A stretch of 38,240 nt of DNA from an uncultured Actinomycetes bacterium (GTDB lineage: Bacteria; Actinomycetota; Thermoleophilia; RBG-16-64-13): contig CAIQPS010000084.1 of assembly GCA_903873715.1 (NCBI GenBank), positions 1 through 38,240 on the forward strand, read 5' to 3'. The notes under the pieces were generated by a model, which saw only the letters and a program-made list of their open reading frames with translations, made no database searches and was not told the DNA's origin. The translations under genes were made by a program, and so were the position numbers. Below, piece after piece: positions 8,243 through 17,035 of the stretch (its first letter is position 1; every line of letters starts with the position of its first letter).

Positions 8243-9536
8243 GCATCAGCACCGCCAACGACCAGCCCATGTAGCCGAAGAACGACGGCATCTTGAGGCC
8301 GGAGTGCTCGGCGATGGCCTTCACCGCGAAGTTCGGGGCGTTGCCCACGTAGGTGACGGCTCCCATCATCACCGCCCCACAGGACACGGCGGCCAAGAGG
8401 GTGGCGGGAGCGAGACCGCCCACCAACTGGGTGGCTGTGAGCCCGCCGACGGTGGCGATGCCCATCTGCCCTTGGGCGAGCGACGTGAACACCAGGTAGG
8501 TGGGAGCGTTGTCGAGGAACGACGAAAGGGCCCCACTCGCCCAGAAATAGTGCCAGGGCTGCGTGACTCCGATGGACGCACCCTTGGCCTCGAGTAGCGC
8601 CAGGGCGGGGATCATGGTGGCGAAGATCCCGGCGAACAGGACTCCCACCTCGATGATAGGCGCCCAGTGGAAGTTGTTGGCCGCCCGCGGTCCCCGGGGC
8701 GCCAGAGTCACCGAAATCACCGCCAGGGCGACGTAGATCACTTCACGGACGAACGGGAAGTGGATGGCTTCGCCGGCGCGTTCGAGCGGGCTGGAGAAGA
8801 TGGTCGTGACGATGACCAGCGCCAGCAGTGCGATGTTCAAACCGCCCTTGAGGCGCATGGGAACGTAGTCCGCCTGGTCCATCCGCTTCGCCGCGGCCGG
8901 CTCCTTCCGGTAGTAGAAGAACTCGATGGCCGCGTACACGATCAGGATGAGTCCTACGACGAGGAGCCACTGGGGCCACAGGCGCAGAGTCCACGCGAAC
9001 GGTACCCCGCGGAGGAAACCCAGGAAGAGCGGGGGGTCTCCGAGCGGAGTGAGCAGACCCCCTCCGTTGCTCACCGCGAAGATGAAGAAGATGATGGTGT
9101 GCTTCACGCGGGTCCTCTCGGAGTTGGCGCGCAGCACCGGCCGGATGAGCACCATCGACGCCCCCATCGTGCCGATGAGGCTGGCGAGGATGGCGCCCGC
9201 AGCCAAGAACCCGAGGTTGTGCTTGGGCGTGGCCACCAGGTTGCCGGTCAGGTAGATGCCGCCGGAGATCGCGAACAGCGTGAACAACAGGGCTATGAAC
9301 GAGACATACTCGTGCCCGGTGGACACCGCGCGATCGAACCCCAGCCTGCCGAAGTCCGCGAACAGGTAGACGAGCGTGGGGACACCGAGGACCGCGGCCA
9401 CGATCGCCTTGTTACGGTTCTTGTCGAACCAGCGCCCTGCGACGAGCGGCAAGACGGCCACACACAGGAGCATGAGGGCGAAGGGGATGATCGCCCAGAA
9501 GCCCAGTTGCCTGCCCAGCTCCACGCTCTGGTCCAT
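8205..9536 (-). CDS. NhaD-type sodium:proton antiporter (CitMHS/ArsB fold)
   Basis: A 443-residue, roughly 12-helix transporter of the ion-transporter superfamily that includes NhaD, CitM and ArsB. Typical features are LITPLGDPP-like text (GGGLLTPLGDPPLFLGFLRG) in the first half, and ASGALSSFLDNAPTYLVF plus VMMGAVTYVGNAPN in the second half, two inverted hairpin regions with conserved Asp, Asn and Pro residues. It probably exchanges Na+ for H+ across the cell membrane. The start is set at ATG 9536, where GGAGGAG lies four bases upstream; the longer open frame to 9656 adds an Arg-rich stretch without a ribosome site. It is transcribed alone, and its 3' end overlaps the convergent EamA gene by 38 bases. 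An organic-anion substrate cannot be excluded. Confidence 0.87.
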   Translation of the reverse strand: MDQSVELGRQLGFWAIIPFALMLLCVAVLPLVAGRWFDKNRNKAIVAAVLGVPTLVYLFADFGRLGFDRAVSTGHEYVSFIALLFTLFAISGGIYLTGNLVATPKHNLGFLAAGAILASLIGTMGASMVLIRPVLRANSERTRVKHTIIFFIFAVSNGGGLLTPLGDPPLFLGFLRGVPFAWTLRLWPQWLLVVGLILIVYAAIEFFYYRKEPAAAKRMDQADYVPMRLKGGLNIALLALVIVTTIFSSPLERAGEAIHFPFVREVIYVALAVISVTLAPRGPRAANNFHWAPIIEVGVLFAGIFATMIPALALLEAKGASIGVTQPWHYFWASGALSSFLDNAPTYLVFTSLAQGQMGIATVGGLTATQLVGGLAPATLLAAVSCGAVMMGAVTYVGNAPNFAVKAIAEHSGLKMPSFFGYMGWSLAVLMPTFLIVTAIFFL

Positions 9537-9732
9537 GTGACTCCTCCGTGCAGTGCGCCCGGCGCGACGCGGCCCGTCTTGACCCAGCCTATCAACTTTG
9601 CCAGAAGGACACCTTCCCGGGTACCGCCGAACGTCGCCCAACCTACGTCGCGGCATCGTTCGTTGGTATAGGGGGATCTGCGGGGGTCGGACTTCGCCAC
9701 GCTCACGGCCGGTGTCCGGCTACCCTCGAGGG

Positions 9733-9817
9733 CTGAAAGAGTAGTGGCGCCTAGCCAAGCGGGCCGCACTCGGTGGAGGCGAGTGCGGGGATCCGCTTGG
9801 CTGAGCGCCACTTTCAG
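9733..9817. repeat. Long imperfect inverted repeat (85-base hairpin)
   Basis: Nearly the whole segment folds on itself: CTGAAAG/CTTTCAG (7 bp), TGGCGC/GCGCCA (6 bp), AGCCAAGCGG/CCGCTTGGCT (10 bp) and CCGCACTCG/CGAGTGCGG (9 bp), with small internal loops and a 7-base apical loop, about 32 pairs in all. It lies in the 395-base gap between the antiporter and DUF362 genes. No T-run follows on either strand and no clear target duplication flanks it. It could be a MITE-like remnant, a structured RNA or a processing site. A separate 10-base palindrome CCCTCGAGGG abuts it at 9723-9732. Confidence 0.7.
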
Positions 9818-9860
9818 GTACTAATACTATCCTACTATGCGAACCGGCATGCAATACCGT

Positions 9861-9915
9861 CCAGGCGCCGCGGGCCGCCCCGGCCCGGCCGCGGCTGTAT
9901 GACCGAGGCGCCTGG
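9861..9915 (-). terminator. GC-rich hairpin after the DUF362 gene
   Basis: CCAGGCGCC (9861-9869) pairs perfectly with GGCGCCTGG (9907-9915), with further internal pairing (CCGCGG with CCGCGG). It starts 16 bases beyond the DUF362 stop on the minus strand. No T-run follows, so it may be a weak or factor-dependent terminator. Apart from this and the 85-base hairpin, I see nothing gene-like in 9537-9931; an AT-rich patch lies at 9818-9840. Confidence 0.45.
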
Positions 9916-9931
9916 GCCGCCCGCCCGGCAC

Positions 9932-11197
9932 CTACTCGGTGTCGGCGTTCCGGTCGGCGCGCATCTTCTCGATGAACTCGACCCAAGGCTTCTCGTCTCG
10001 CGCCATCCGCTCGCGGAAGTCGGGCTCCATCTCGAAGTGGTCCTCGCGGTCGATGAACACCCAGAGGGGATGCGGTTCCAGCGGCGGGCAGCCGGCCGAC
10101 CAGTGGCCTACGCCTTTGCCCCTGAACCGCTTGACGCAGTCGCCGATGAGGATGACGTTGTTCGGATCGACCCCCTGCGGCATCTCGTCGTCGCGCTTGG
10201 AGCCAACGACCACGTGGCAGCCGGCGTTCTTGTCGTACTCGCCCAGGGCCTTGAGCTTCTCCATGGTGAAGGCCACGAGCGACTCGCAACTGGAGCAGGC
10301 GTTGCTGGCGTGGAAGGTGTACTCCGGCCAGGTCTCCCAACCGGCGAGGTAGGGGAACCAGAGGTCCTTGTGCACCTCTTCGACGGTCCGCCCGACCACC
10401 TCGATGTCCTCTTCCTTGAAGTTGCCGAGGTTCCGCTCGGCGGCCGCGCTGAAGTACTGCACGTTCTCGATGCCGAGGCCCACCATGCGGCAGGCGGTGG
10501 CGTCCAGGGCCACGGGGTCCTTGCTGGCGACCACGCAGCCGAAGTCCACCGGGATGGTGGTGTGTGGGCCGAAGCCCTCGGCCGGACGGATCATGTCGGC
10601 GATGGAGAGGTCGGCGCGCATGACCGACCACAGGTCCATCATGGCGGCGGCGAGGTCGGTCATGTGCATCTGCTGGTGGGTGAGGTCCTGCACCACGCCC
10701 TTCATGTTCTTGAGGGCGCAGGTGAAGACCATGCTCGCATGGCTCTTGAAGATGGGCAGGTTGAAGAGGTGCTCGGCCTCCAGCAGCCAGCGGGGAAGCT
10801 TGACCTTCTTGATGTCGGAGCGGGCGTCCCGGATGGGAAGGTTGATGAGGTCCTTTTCCTTCTTGATGTCGATGAGCCGGGCCCCTTCAGCCTCGGCCGC
10901 CGCTCCGATGCCGCTCACGTCGAGCACGTGCATGGAGTCGCAGCCGATGGCCGCGGCCTCCGCGACTATGATGTCCTTGGGCTTGGCCTTCTTGACCTCT
11001 CTGATGACGGCCGCGACGAACTCGGGGCTGGTGTTCACCGAGGTCTCGGCCGCGGCCGGGTGGCCGGCGTTCGGCTTGAGGACGACGGTGCTCTTGGGCC
11101 TGACGAGGTTCTCCACGCCCCCGAGGAGGGCGAAGACCTCGGCCACCATCTTGTCGGGGTCGTCCCCTTTGGAGATGGCCACTCTCGACTTGGGCAT
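9932..11197 (-). CDS. DUF362 domain protein with conserved Cys cluster
   Basis: A 421-residue soluble protein of the DUF362 family, whose biochemical role is not settled; relatives are often linked to Fe-S or redox functions. Visible blocks are VVLKPNAGHP (38-47), NLPIFKSHASMVFTCALKNMKGVV (the family core, about 146-169), and a C-terminal section with ordered cysteines C301-x2-C304, C327, C354 (IGDCVKRFRGKG) and C370 (AGCPP). Those five cysteines could hold an Fe-S cluster, but there is no classical ferredoxin domain. GGAGGT lies 8 bases before ATG 11197. It is the last gene of the thiolase-TetR-DUF362 operon, 17 bases after the regulator, so it probably serves the same catabolic pathway. Function unknown. 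Confidence 0.8.
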   Translation of the reverse strand: MPKSRVAISKGDDPDKMVAEVFALLGGVENLVRPKSTVVLKPNAGHPAAAETSVNTSPEFVAAVIREVKKAKPKDIIVAEAAAIGCDSMHVLDVSGIGAAAEAEGARLIDIKKEKDLINLPIRDARSDIKKVKLPRWLLEAEHLFNLPIFKSHASMVFTCALKNMKGVVQDLTHQQMHMTDLAAAMMDLWSVMRADLSIADMIRPAEGFGPHTTIPVDFGCVVASKDPVALDATACRMVGLGIENVQYFSAAAERNLGNFKEEDIEVVGRTVEEVHKDLWFPYLAGWETWPEYTFHASNACSSCESLVAFTMEKLKALGEYDKNAGCHVVVGSKRDDEMPQGVDPNNVILIGDCVKRFRGKGVGHWSAGCPPLEPHPLWVFIDREDHFEMEPDFRERMARDEKPWVEFIEKMRADRNADTE

Positions 11198-11214
11198 GTC
11201 CTATACCTCCGTGG

Positions 11215-11934
11215 TCAGTCGCTCGAAACAGTGGTGCCCGGCCGTTCGCCCGCGTCCGCCGGCTGGGTGCCGCCGGTCGCGGGGGAGATCCTGTCCAACA
11301 GCCGGGCGAACATGTTGGCGGATCCTTTGAGGGTCATTCCCGTATCCAGACCTTCCAGGTAGCTCAGGTCCTCCCACCAGATCCAGGCGAAGAGCTCGGC
11401 GACGATGAGGTCGGTCTCGATGTCGGAACGGATGGTGCCCTGGGTCTTGCCTTCTTCGACGAGGTCGGTGTACCAGCGCAGCATCTCCATCCGGCGCCGG
11501 ACCACGTGGTCGTGCACGCGATCCTTGGGGATCCAGGATATGAACTGGAACATGGGGGCGTTGAACCCCTCGATGTCCTTGGAGAAGATGGCGGCGTGCG
11601 AGTCGCCCATCTCGCGCAGGCGGTCCATGACGCTCGGCGCCCGCGATGAATTGAGCCAGGCGAAGATGCGGTCCATCAGCAGGTCGTGCGCCGCGATGAG
11701 GATGTCCTCGCGGCTGTCGAAGTGCCGGTAGAGCGCTGCGTTGGAGATGCCCACCGCTTCCGCGATGCGGGACATGCTCGCCCCCGCCAGCCCGTGCTCG
11801 GCGACCAGGCGCAGCGTCTCGTCGACGATCTGAGCCCGGCGCTCGGCGCCCGGGCGGCGGCCGTCGGCCATCACGCGGCCGGCATCCACGGCGCGGGCGC
11901 CGAAGGCGGCCGAGGTGTTCGAAGCAGGCTTCAC
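11215..11934 (-). CDS. TetR-family transcriptional regulator
   Basis: A 239-residue DNA-binding repressor. The helix-turn-helix is at about 51-79 ([21 protein letters not shown]), followed by an all-helical ligand domain. The GTG start at 11934 overlaps the thiolase stop (GTGA) with GAGG five bases upstream, indicating translational coupling; an ATG at 11871 is an alternative. It is clearly paralogous to the second TetR in the window (20316-21014): both share a MDRLRE-x-G-x-SH stretch after the HTH and a similar C-terminal half. The pair of 22-bp palindromes at 13144 and 13278 in the promoter region of its own operon are the obvious binding sites. The ligand is probably an acyl-CoA or pathway intermediate (inference). 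Confidence 0.9.
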   Translation of the reverse strand: MKPASNTSAAFGARAVDAGRVMADGRRPGAERRAQIVDETLRLVAEHGLAGASMSRIAEAVGISNAALYRHFDSREDILIAAHDLLMDRIFAWLNSSRAPSVMDRLREMGDSHAAIFSKDIEGFNAPMFQFISWIPKDRVHDHVVRRRMEMLRWYTDLVEEGKTQGTIRSDIETDLIVAELFAWIWWEDLSYLEGLDTGMTLKGSANMFARLLDRISPATGGTQPADAGERPGTTVSSD

Positions 11935-13115
11935 AAAGCCTCGATGATAGTGGCCACGCCCTGGCCGCCCCCGATGCACATGGTGGCCAGGCCGTAGCGG
12001 CCGCCGGTGCGGAGAAGGCCGTGGAGCAGGGTGGTGATGATGCGGGCGCCGGAGGCGCCGATGGGGTGGCCGAGGGCTATGGCCCCGCCGGACAGGTTGG
12101 CCTTGTCCAAGTCGGCGTCGAGGAGGCGGGCGCAGGCCAAGGCCTGCGCCGCGAAGGCCTCGTTGAGTTCCAGGACGTCCATCTGGTCGAGGGTCATGCC
12201 CGTCTTCTCGAGCACCTTCTTGGTGGCGTAGTAGGGGCCCATGCCCATGTACGCGGGGTCGAGGGCCGCGGAGGCGTAACCCACGATGCGGGCCAACGGC
12301 TTGATGCCCCGCCTGGCGGCGAACTCACCTGAGGACAGCACCAGAGCGGCCGCCGCGTCGTTTACGCCGGAGGAGTTGCCGGCGGTCACAGTGCCGCCCT
12401 TCTTGAAGGCGGGAGCCAGCTTGGCCAGGCCTTCGAGGGTGGTGTCGGCGCGAGGATGCTCGTCGGTGTCCACCACCTTGTCGCCCTTCTTGGTGGAGAT
12501 GGTCACCGGGACAATCTCGTCCTTGAAGTGCCCGGCCGCTATGGCGGCCACCGCGCGGCGCTGGCTCTCCAGAGCCATCGCGTCCTGGTCTTCGCGGCTG
12601 ACGCCGTATTTCTCGGCGACGTTCTCCGCGGTGACGCCCATGTGGTACTGGTTCACCGTGCAGATGAGGGCGTCGCGCAGCATGTGGTCTTCCAGGAGGC
12701 CGTCGCCCATGCGGTAGCCGCTGCGCGCCTTGGCCAGGATGTAGGGGGCGAGCGACATGCTCTCCATGCCGGCCGCCACCATGACCTCGGCGTCGCCGCA
12801 GAGGATGGCCTGGGTGGCCATGTGGGTGGCTTTCATGCTGGAGCCGCAGAGCTTGTTGACAGTCACGGCCGGGACTTCGTCCGGCAGGCCCGCCGCCTGC
12901 ATCGCCAGGCGGCCGGGGTTGTGGCCCTGACCGGCCTGCAGCACGTTGCCGATGATGCCCTCGTCGATCTCGCTGGGCTCGACGCCCGCCCGCTTGACCG
13001 CTTCCGCGATCGCTATCCCCCCGAGTCTCACCGCCGGTACTTCCGACAGGGCGCCCAGGAAGCGGGCGACAGGGGTACGGCACGCGCTCAGTATCACGGT
13101 CTCGCGAGACAACAT
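11931..13115 (-). CDS. Acetyl-CoA C-acetyltransferase (thiolase)
   Basis: Thiolase II-type enzyme, 394 residues, interconverting acetoacetyl-CoA (or a longer 3-oxoacyl-CoA) and acetyl-CoA plus a shortened acyl-CoA in the cytosol. The catalytic triad is complete: nucleophile C90 in [11 protein letters not shown]350 in [10 protein letters not shown] and C380 in [14 protein letters not shown] lies five bases before ATG 13115. It is the first gene of a three-gene operon with a TetR regulator and DUF362, divergent from the cyclase/molybdoenzyme operon. In a polyphenol pathway ending in acetoacetyl-type products a thiolase would be the last step, which fits this placement, but the enzyme alone is not diagnostic and also serves fatty acid or ketone metabolism. 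Confidence 0.93.
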   Translation of the reverse strand: MLSRETVILSACRTPVARFLGALSEVPAVRLGGIAIAEAVKRAGVEPSEIDEGIIGNVLQAGQGHNPGRLAMQAAGLPDEVPAVTVNKLCGSSMKATHMATQAILCGDAEVMVAAGMESMSLAPYILAKARSGYRMGDGLLEDHMLRDALICTVNQYHMGVTAENVAEKYGVSREDQDAMALESQRRAVAAIAAGHFKDEIVPVTISTKKGDKVVDTDEHPRADTTLEGLAKLAPAFKKGGTVTAGNSSGVNDAAAALVLSSGEFAARRGIKPLARIVGYASAALDPAYMGMGPYYATKKVLEKTGMTLDQMDVLELNEAFAAQALACARLLDADLDKANLSGGAIALGHPIGASGARIITTLLHGLLRTGGRYGLATMCIGGGQGVATIIEAL

Positions 13116-13143
13116 CGACTCCTTGTTAAGGGCCCTCAGGACC

Positions 13144-13165
13144 TTGGTTGGTTAACGACTACCAA
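13144..13165. promoter_or_regulatory. Operator 1 (22-bp palindrome), thiolase side
   Basis: The site begins TTGGTTGGTTA and ends CTACCAA. It matches the site at 13278-13299 at most positions (shared TTGGTT at the left, GTTA and CG in the middle, ACCAA at the right). It sits about 13 bases downstream of the predicted minus-strand -10, where a bound repressor would block transcription. Probable target of the TetR encoded at 11215-11934. Confidence 0.7.
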
Positions 13166-13178
13166 CATAGCTGGGTCC

Positions 13179-13207
13179 ACTATCTTCCCTCGTGCAGCGG
13201 TTGTCAA
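13179..13207 (-). promoter_or_regulatory. Promoter of the thiolase-TetR-DUF362 operon
   Basis: On the minus strand a perfect -35 TTGACA (13207-13202) is followed after 17 bases by GATAGT (13184-13179; four of six matches to TATAAT). Operator 1 lies just downstream. Confidence 0.6.
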
Positions 13208-13236
13208 GGGGACGGCGGTCCGCCGTGGAAGCGGGA

Positions 13237-13265
13237 TTGACAGGCCGGGCCGGGCGGCGCATAGT
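13237..13265 (+). promoter_or_regulatory. Promoter of the cyclase-molybdoenzyme operon
   Basis: A perfect TTGACA (13237-13242) and CATAGT (13260-13265) are separated by 17 bases. The layout mirrors the minus-strand promoter, including an operator at the same distance downstream. Confidence 0.6.
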
Positions 13266-13277
13266 GGCTACGTACCA

Positions 13278-13299
13278 TTGGTTAGTTATCGGTAACCAA
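13278..13299. promoter_or_regulatory. Operator 2 (22-bp palindrome), cyclase side
   Basis: Perfect arms TTGGTTA and TAACCAA flank an 8-base centre; the site closely resembles operator 1. It begins 12 bases after the plus-strand -10, close to the expected transcription start, and 35 bases before the cyclase ATG. Probable TetR binding site. Confidence 0.72.
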
Positions 13300-13333
13300 C
13301 GCCACGCAACCAGCACTTTCAAGGAGACCCTCC

Positions 13334-14347
13334 ATGGGCAACAAGGTATTTGTCGATCTGAGTCACCCGTTCAGCGCTGAGTGCCCGCGCTGGCCCTATT
13401 TCGACAAGCCGGAAGTCACGAGCGCTCATACGATGGCCAAGAGTGGTGTTCTGACCCAATGGATCAACGTGCCGCAGCACACCGGCACGCACTGCGATGC
13501 GCCGCGCCACGTCATGGAGTACGAATTCGACGGTCGCCGTGCCCGCTACACCCACGAGATGCCCATCGACGCCTACACCGGCAACGCCGTCTGCCTCAAG
13601 ATCGAGGTCGAGCCCTGGGGGCTCATCGGCCCGAGCGACCTGGAGGCCGGCTGCGCGAAAGCCGGCATCGACCCGGGTGAGTTGGCCGGCATGGTCCTGG
13701 TGCTCGACACCGGCATGCACAAGTATTACGACGATTCCAAGGCCTACTATCACTACGCCTGCGGCACGGGTGTGGAAGCCGGGCGCTGGTTCGTGAAGCA
13801 CAAGGTCAAGTGCGTGGCCATGGACGGGCAGGCCCTGGACCACCCGCTCCATACCGCTATGGGCCTCAACGGCGGCACGCGCCTCAACCTGCTCGGCCAC
13901 ACAGGCCAGCCCCTCACCGAGGAATACACGCAGCTCTTCGGGAAGGAAGCCTTCGCCGAATTCGACAAGTTCGAGTACATCAAGCTCCACGGCCAGGCCG
14001 CCTACGACGCGAAATACGGCGACCTTGAAGAGAACAGCGGCTGGGGCACCTGGGAGCCTTGCCACAAGCTGATGCTGGGGAACGGCATAGTGGGTGTCGA
14101 GAACCTGGGCGGCGACCTCGCGAAGGTGAGCGGCAAGCGCTTCAGGTTCTTCTGCTTCCCCATGCGCTGGTACATGGGCGACGGATCCATCGCGCGCTGC
14201 ATCTGTGAGATCGATGAGGACGATCTGAACGACGTCCCGACCAGGGACTATTTCTATGCCGGCACGGGCTACGCCGACGGGGCCCACGGCGGCGCCAACG
14301 GCGGCGAGTACATCAAGCGCCTGTTCGGCAGGAACAAGAGCAAGTAA
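13334..14347 (+). CDS. Cyclase-family metal-dependent hydrolase
   Basis: A 337-residue protein of the cyclase/kynurenine-formamidase/isatin-hydrolase family. The metal-binding signature HTGTHCDAPRH is at residues 49-59 (family motif HxGTHxDxPxH). Members hydrolyse amide or ring bonds next to carbonyls using Mn or Zn. AAGGAG precedes ATG 13334. It is the first gene of the operon with the transhydroxylase-like molybdoenzyme, 36 bases ahead of it, downstream of a TetR-type operator. In this setting a ring-opening hydrolase acting on a reduced or oxidised phenolic ring product is an attractive guess; the phloroglucinol route needs a dihydrophloroglucinol cyclohydrolase. The family assignment is firm, the substrate is inference. 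Confidence 0.88.
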   Translation: MGNKVFVDLSHPFSAECPRWPYFDKPEVTSAHTMAKSGVLTQWINVPQHTGTHCDAPRHVMEYEFDGRRARYTHEMPIDAYTGNAVCLKIEVEPWGLIGPSDLEAGCAKAGIDPGELAGMVLVLDTGMHKYYDDSKAYYHYACGTGVEAGRWFVKHKVKCVAMDGQALDHPLHTAMGLNGGTRLNLLGHTGQPLTEEYTQLFGKEAFAEFDKFEYIKLHGQAAYDAKYGDLEENSGWGTWEPCHKLMLGNGIVGVENLGGDLAKVSGKRFRFFCFPMRWYMGDGSIARCICEIDEDDLNDVPTRDYFYAGTGYADGAHGGANGGEYIKRLFGRNKSK

Positions 14348-14383
14348 CCCGGCCGCATCGGGACATCAAGGGGGAACGTCGGT

Positions 14384-17035
14384 ATGGGAGACGTGAAGAG
14401 GTACACCAACGGCACCACCGGGGGACCGGTGTTCGTGGACGTCAAGGACGGGAAGATCCTGCGCATCCTCCCGATGACGTTCGACGATTCGGACGCCCCG
14501 TCGTGGACCATCGATGCCCGCGGGCGGGCGTTCACGCCGCCGCGCAGGGCGGCAGTCTCGCCGTGGACGGTGGCTCACCGTTCCACCATCTACTCGCCCA
14601 AGCGGATCCTCACCCCGCTCAAGCGGGTGGACTTCGATCCCAAGGGCGCGCGGAACATCCAGAACCGCGGCGTGTCCGGGTATGAGCCCATCAGCTGGGA
14701 CGAGGCCTTCGAGATGGTGGCGGACGAGATCGTCCGCATCCACCGGGAGGTCGGCCCGGCAGGCGTGATGTCCACTCCGGGGTCCCACCACATGTGGGGC
14801 AACGTGGGCTATCGGCACAGCACCCTGTTCCGCTTCCTCAACCTCATCGGCTACACCTATGCCGAGCACAACCCGGACAGCTGGGAAGGCTGGCACTGGG
14901 GCGCCATGCACATGTGGGGCTTCAGCCACCGCCTGGGCATCCCCGAGCAGTACGGGCTCTTGGAGGACGCCCTCAAGAACACCGAGATGATCGTCTACTG
15001 GTCTGCGGACCCGGAGTCCAGCTGCACCGGCGTCTACGGCGGCAACGAGGGCAACATCCGCAGGCGGTGGCTCAAAGAGCTCGGCGTCAAGATGATCGTC
15101 ATCGACCCGTATCTCAACCACACCCAGGCGCTCATCGGCGACAAGTGGTTCTCGCCGCGCCTGGGCACCGACGTGGCCATGGGCCTGGCGATCGCCTACA
15201 CGTGGCTCACCGAGGGCACCTACGACAAGGAATACATCGCCACCAGGTCCACCGGCTTCGACGAGTGGAAGGACTACGTCCTGGGCAAGACGGACAACGT
15301 CCCGAAGTCTCCCGAGTGGGCGCAGCAGGAGAGTGGCATCCCCGCCCGCGAGATCAGGGCGCTGGCCCGCGAATGGGCTTCCAAGAAGACGATGCTGGCG
15401 GCCGGCGGGCCGGGCGGCATGGGCGGAGCCAGCCGGGCGGCCTCCGGGAACGAGTGGGCGCGCACCATGGTGGCCCTGGCCGCCATGCAGGGGCTGGGCA
15501 AGCCGGGCAGCAACATCTGGGGCACCACGAGCGGCGTCCCGCTCGACTGCGGCTTCATGTTCCCGGGCTACGCCGAAGGCGGCATCTCCGGCGACACGGC
15601 CAACTCGGCCGCCGGTTTCCGCTTCGTCAACCGGATGTTCCCCAACGGGGGCGGGATCACCAACCCGCACCACACCACCGAAGGCCAGACCGTCCCGCGC
15701 CTGCGCATCCCTGAGGCGATGCGCCACGAGACCGTCGAATGGCGGGGCAAGGGCTTCTGCGGCTCCCACATCGAGAGCCAGTTCCAGAAGTACGAGTATC
15801 CGGCGCAAGGCTATCCGCAGGTGGAGATGTACTACCGCTACGGTGGCTCCTTCTTCGGGACGATGACCGAGACCAACCGGTACGTCACCGCCTACCGCGA
15901 AGGCAAGGTGCCCTTCGTGGTGAACCAGGCCATCTGGTTCGAGGGGGAGACCAAGTTCGCCGACGTCATCCTGCCGGCCTGCACCAACTTCGAGCGCTAC
16001 GACATCAGCGAGGGGGCCAACTGCTCGGGCTACATCTCGGATTCGTATACGTTCGCCAATCACAGGGTCATCGTGTTCCAGCAGAAATGCATCGAACCGC
16101 TGGGCGATTCGAAGTCCGACTACGCGATCTTCGAGGGGTTGGCGGACCGGCTGGGTCTGTGGGGGCCGTTCACCATGGGCGGCAAGACCGAGCTCGACTG
16201 GGTCAAGGACTACTACAACGCCACGGACATGCCCAAGGTCATGCCGTGGGACGAGTTCGCCGAGAAGGGCTACTACGTGGTGCCTTCCCCGGCGCCGGAG
16301 GACCGGCCCAAGCCCGCGTTGCGCTGGTTCGCGGAGGACCGTCCCAAGGACACGCCCGACTGGGGCCCGGCCCCCTGGGACCAGGTAAAAGGCGCAGGCC
16401 TGCAGACCATGAGCGGCAAGATCGAGTTCGTCGCGTCCAGCCTGAAGCGCCTGGAAGCCACCGGCACGGTGGACCCCGAGCGCCCGGCGATGGGCCCGCA
16501 GTACTTCGAGAGCTGGGAGGGCCACCACACCGCCGATCTCTACGGCCGTTATCCGCTGCAACTGGTCTCGCCGCATCCCAAGTTCAGCTTCCACACCATG
16601 GGAGACGCCAAGGACTCGTGGATGAACGAGGTCAAGGACAACCGGGTGCTCGTCGATGGCCACTTCTACTGGATCATGCGGGTGAACGCCAAGGACGCGG
16701 CCGAGCGCGGCATCGCCGACGGCGACCTCGTGCGCGCGTTCAACGACCGCGGATCGGTGATCCTGTACGCGCAGGTGACTGAGCGCGTCCCACCGGGGAC
16801 GGTACATTCGTACGAATCCTCGGGCGACTACCAGGCCCTGGGCGAACCGGGCCACTCGCCCGACATAGCCGGGTGCGTGAACATCCTGACACCCAAGCGG
16901 TTCATCACGCCGACCTCCACCGCCATGGCGAACAACTCCTGCCTCATCGAGGTGGAGAAGTGGGGTGGCGCGGCAGGTAGCGCGGCAGCGGGCGGAGCCG
17001 GGAAGAACGGCGCCGTGAAAGAGGGGGTGGCCTGA
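14384..17035 (+). CDS. athL: Transhydroxylase-like molybdopterin oxidoreductase, large subunit
   Basis: An 883-residue DMSO-reductase-family molybdenum (or tungsten) enzyme. It lacks the N-terminal Cys motif for a 4Fe-4S cluster, as does the alpha subunit of pyrogallol-phloroglucinol transhydroxylase (about 875 residues). Active-site residues reported for that enzyme align in register: H135 (His144), Y143-R144 (Tyr152-Arg153), D165-S166 (Asp174 and the Mo ligand Ser175), W167 (Trp176) and Y396 in FPGYAEGG (Tyr404). There is no Tat signal, so it is cytosolic. A GGGGGAA site precedes ATG 14384. It is translationally coupled to the FeS subunit (TGATG). The reaction is likely hydroxyl transfer between, or dehydroxylation of, polyphenols. 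Catechol dehydroxylases and acetylene hydratase are relatives, so the exact substrate is uncertain. Confidence 0.85.
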   Translation: MGDVKRYTNGTTGGPVFVDVKDGKILRILPMTFDDSDAPSWTIDARGRAFTPPRRAAVSPWTVAHRSTIYSPKRILTPLKRVDFDPKGARNIQNRGVSGYEPISWDEAFEMVADEIVRIHREVGPAGVMSTPGSHHMWGNVGYRHSTLFRFLNLIGYTYAEHNPDSWEGWHWGAMHMWGFSHRLGIPEQYGLLEDALKNTEMIVYWSADPESSCTGVYGGNEGNIRRRWLKELGVKMIVIDPYLNHTQALIGDKWFSPRLGTDVAMGLAIAYTWLTEGTYDKEYIATRSTGFDEWKDYVLGKTDNVPKSPEWAQQESGIPAREIRALAREWASKKTMLAAGGPGGMGGASRAASGNEWARTMVALAAMQGLGKPGSNIWGTTSGVPLDCGFMFPGYAEGGISGDTANSAAGFRFVNRMFPNGGGITNPHHTTEGQTVPRLRIPEAMRHETVEWRGKGFCGSHIESQFQKYEYPAQGYPQVEMYYRYGGSFFGTMTETNRYVTAYREGKVPFVVNQAIWFEGETKFADVILPACTNFERYDISEGANCSGYISDSYTFANHRVIVFQQKCIEPLGDSKSDYAIFEGLADRLGLWGPFTMGGKTELDWVKDYYNATDMPKVMPWDEFAEKGYYVVPSPAPEDRPKPALRWFAEDRPKDTPDWGPAPWDQVKGAGLQTMSGKIEFVASSLKRLEATGTVDPERPAMGPQYFESWEGHHTADLYGRYPLQLVSPHPKFSFHTMGDAKDSWMNEVKDNRVLVDGHFYWIMRVNAKDAAERGIADGDLVRAFNDRGSVILYAQVTERVPPGTVHSYESSGDYQALGEPGHSPDIAGCVNILTPKRFITPTSTAMANNSCLIEVEKWGGAAGSAAAGGAGKNGAVKEGVA

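Noticed and set aside
9733-9817. Insertion sequence or tRNA at the long hairpin
   Set aside because: No transposase remnant, no target duplication and no cloverleaf with anticodon arm could be drawn.
14366-16855. Long open frame (829 codons) on the minus strand
   Set aside because: It is a high-GC shadow of the molybdoenzyme gene, with Arg/His/Gly/Val-rich low-complexity translation and no family motifs.
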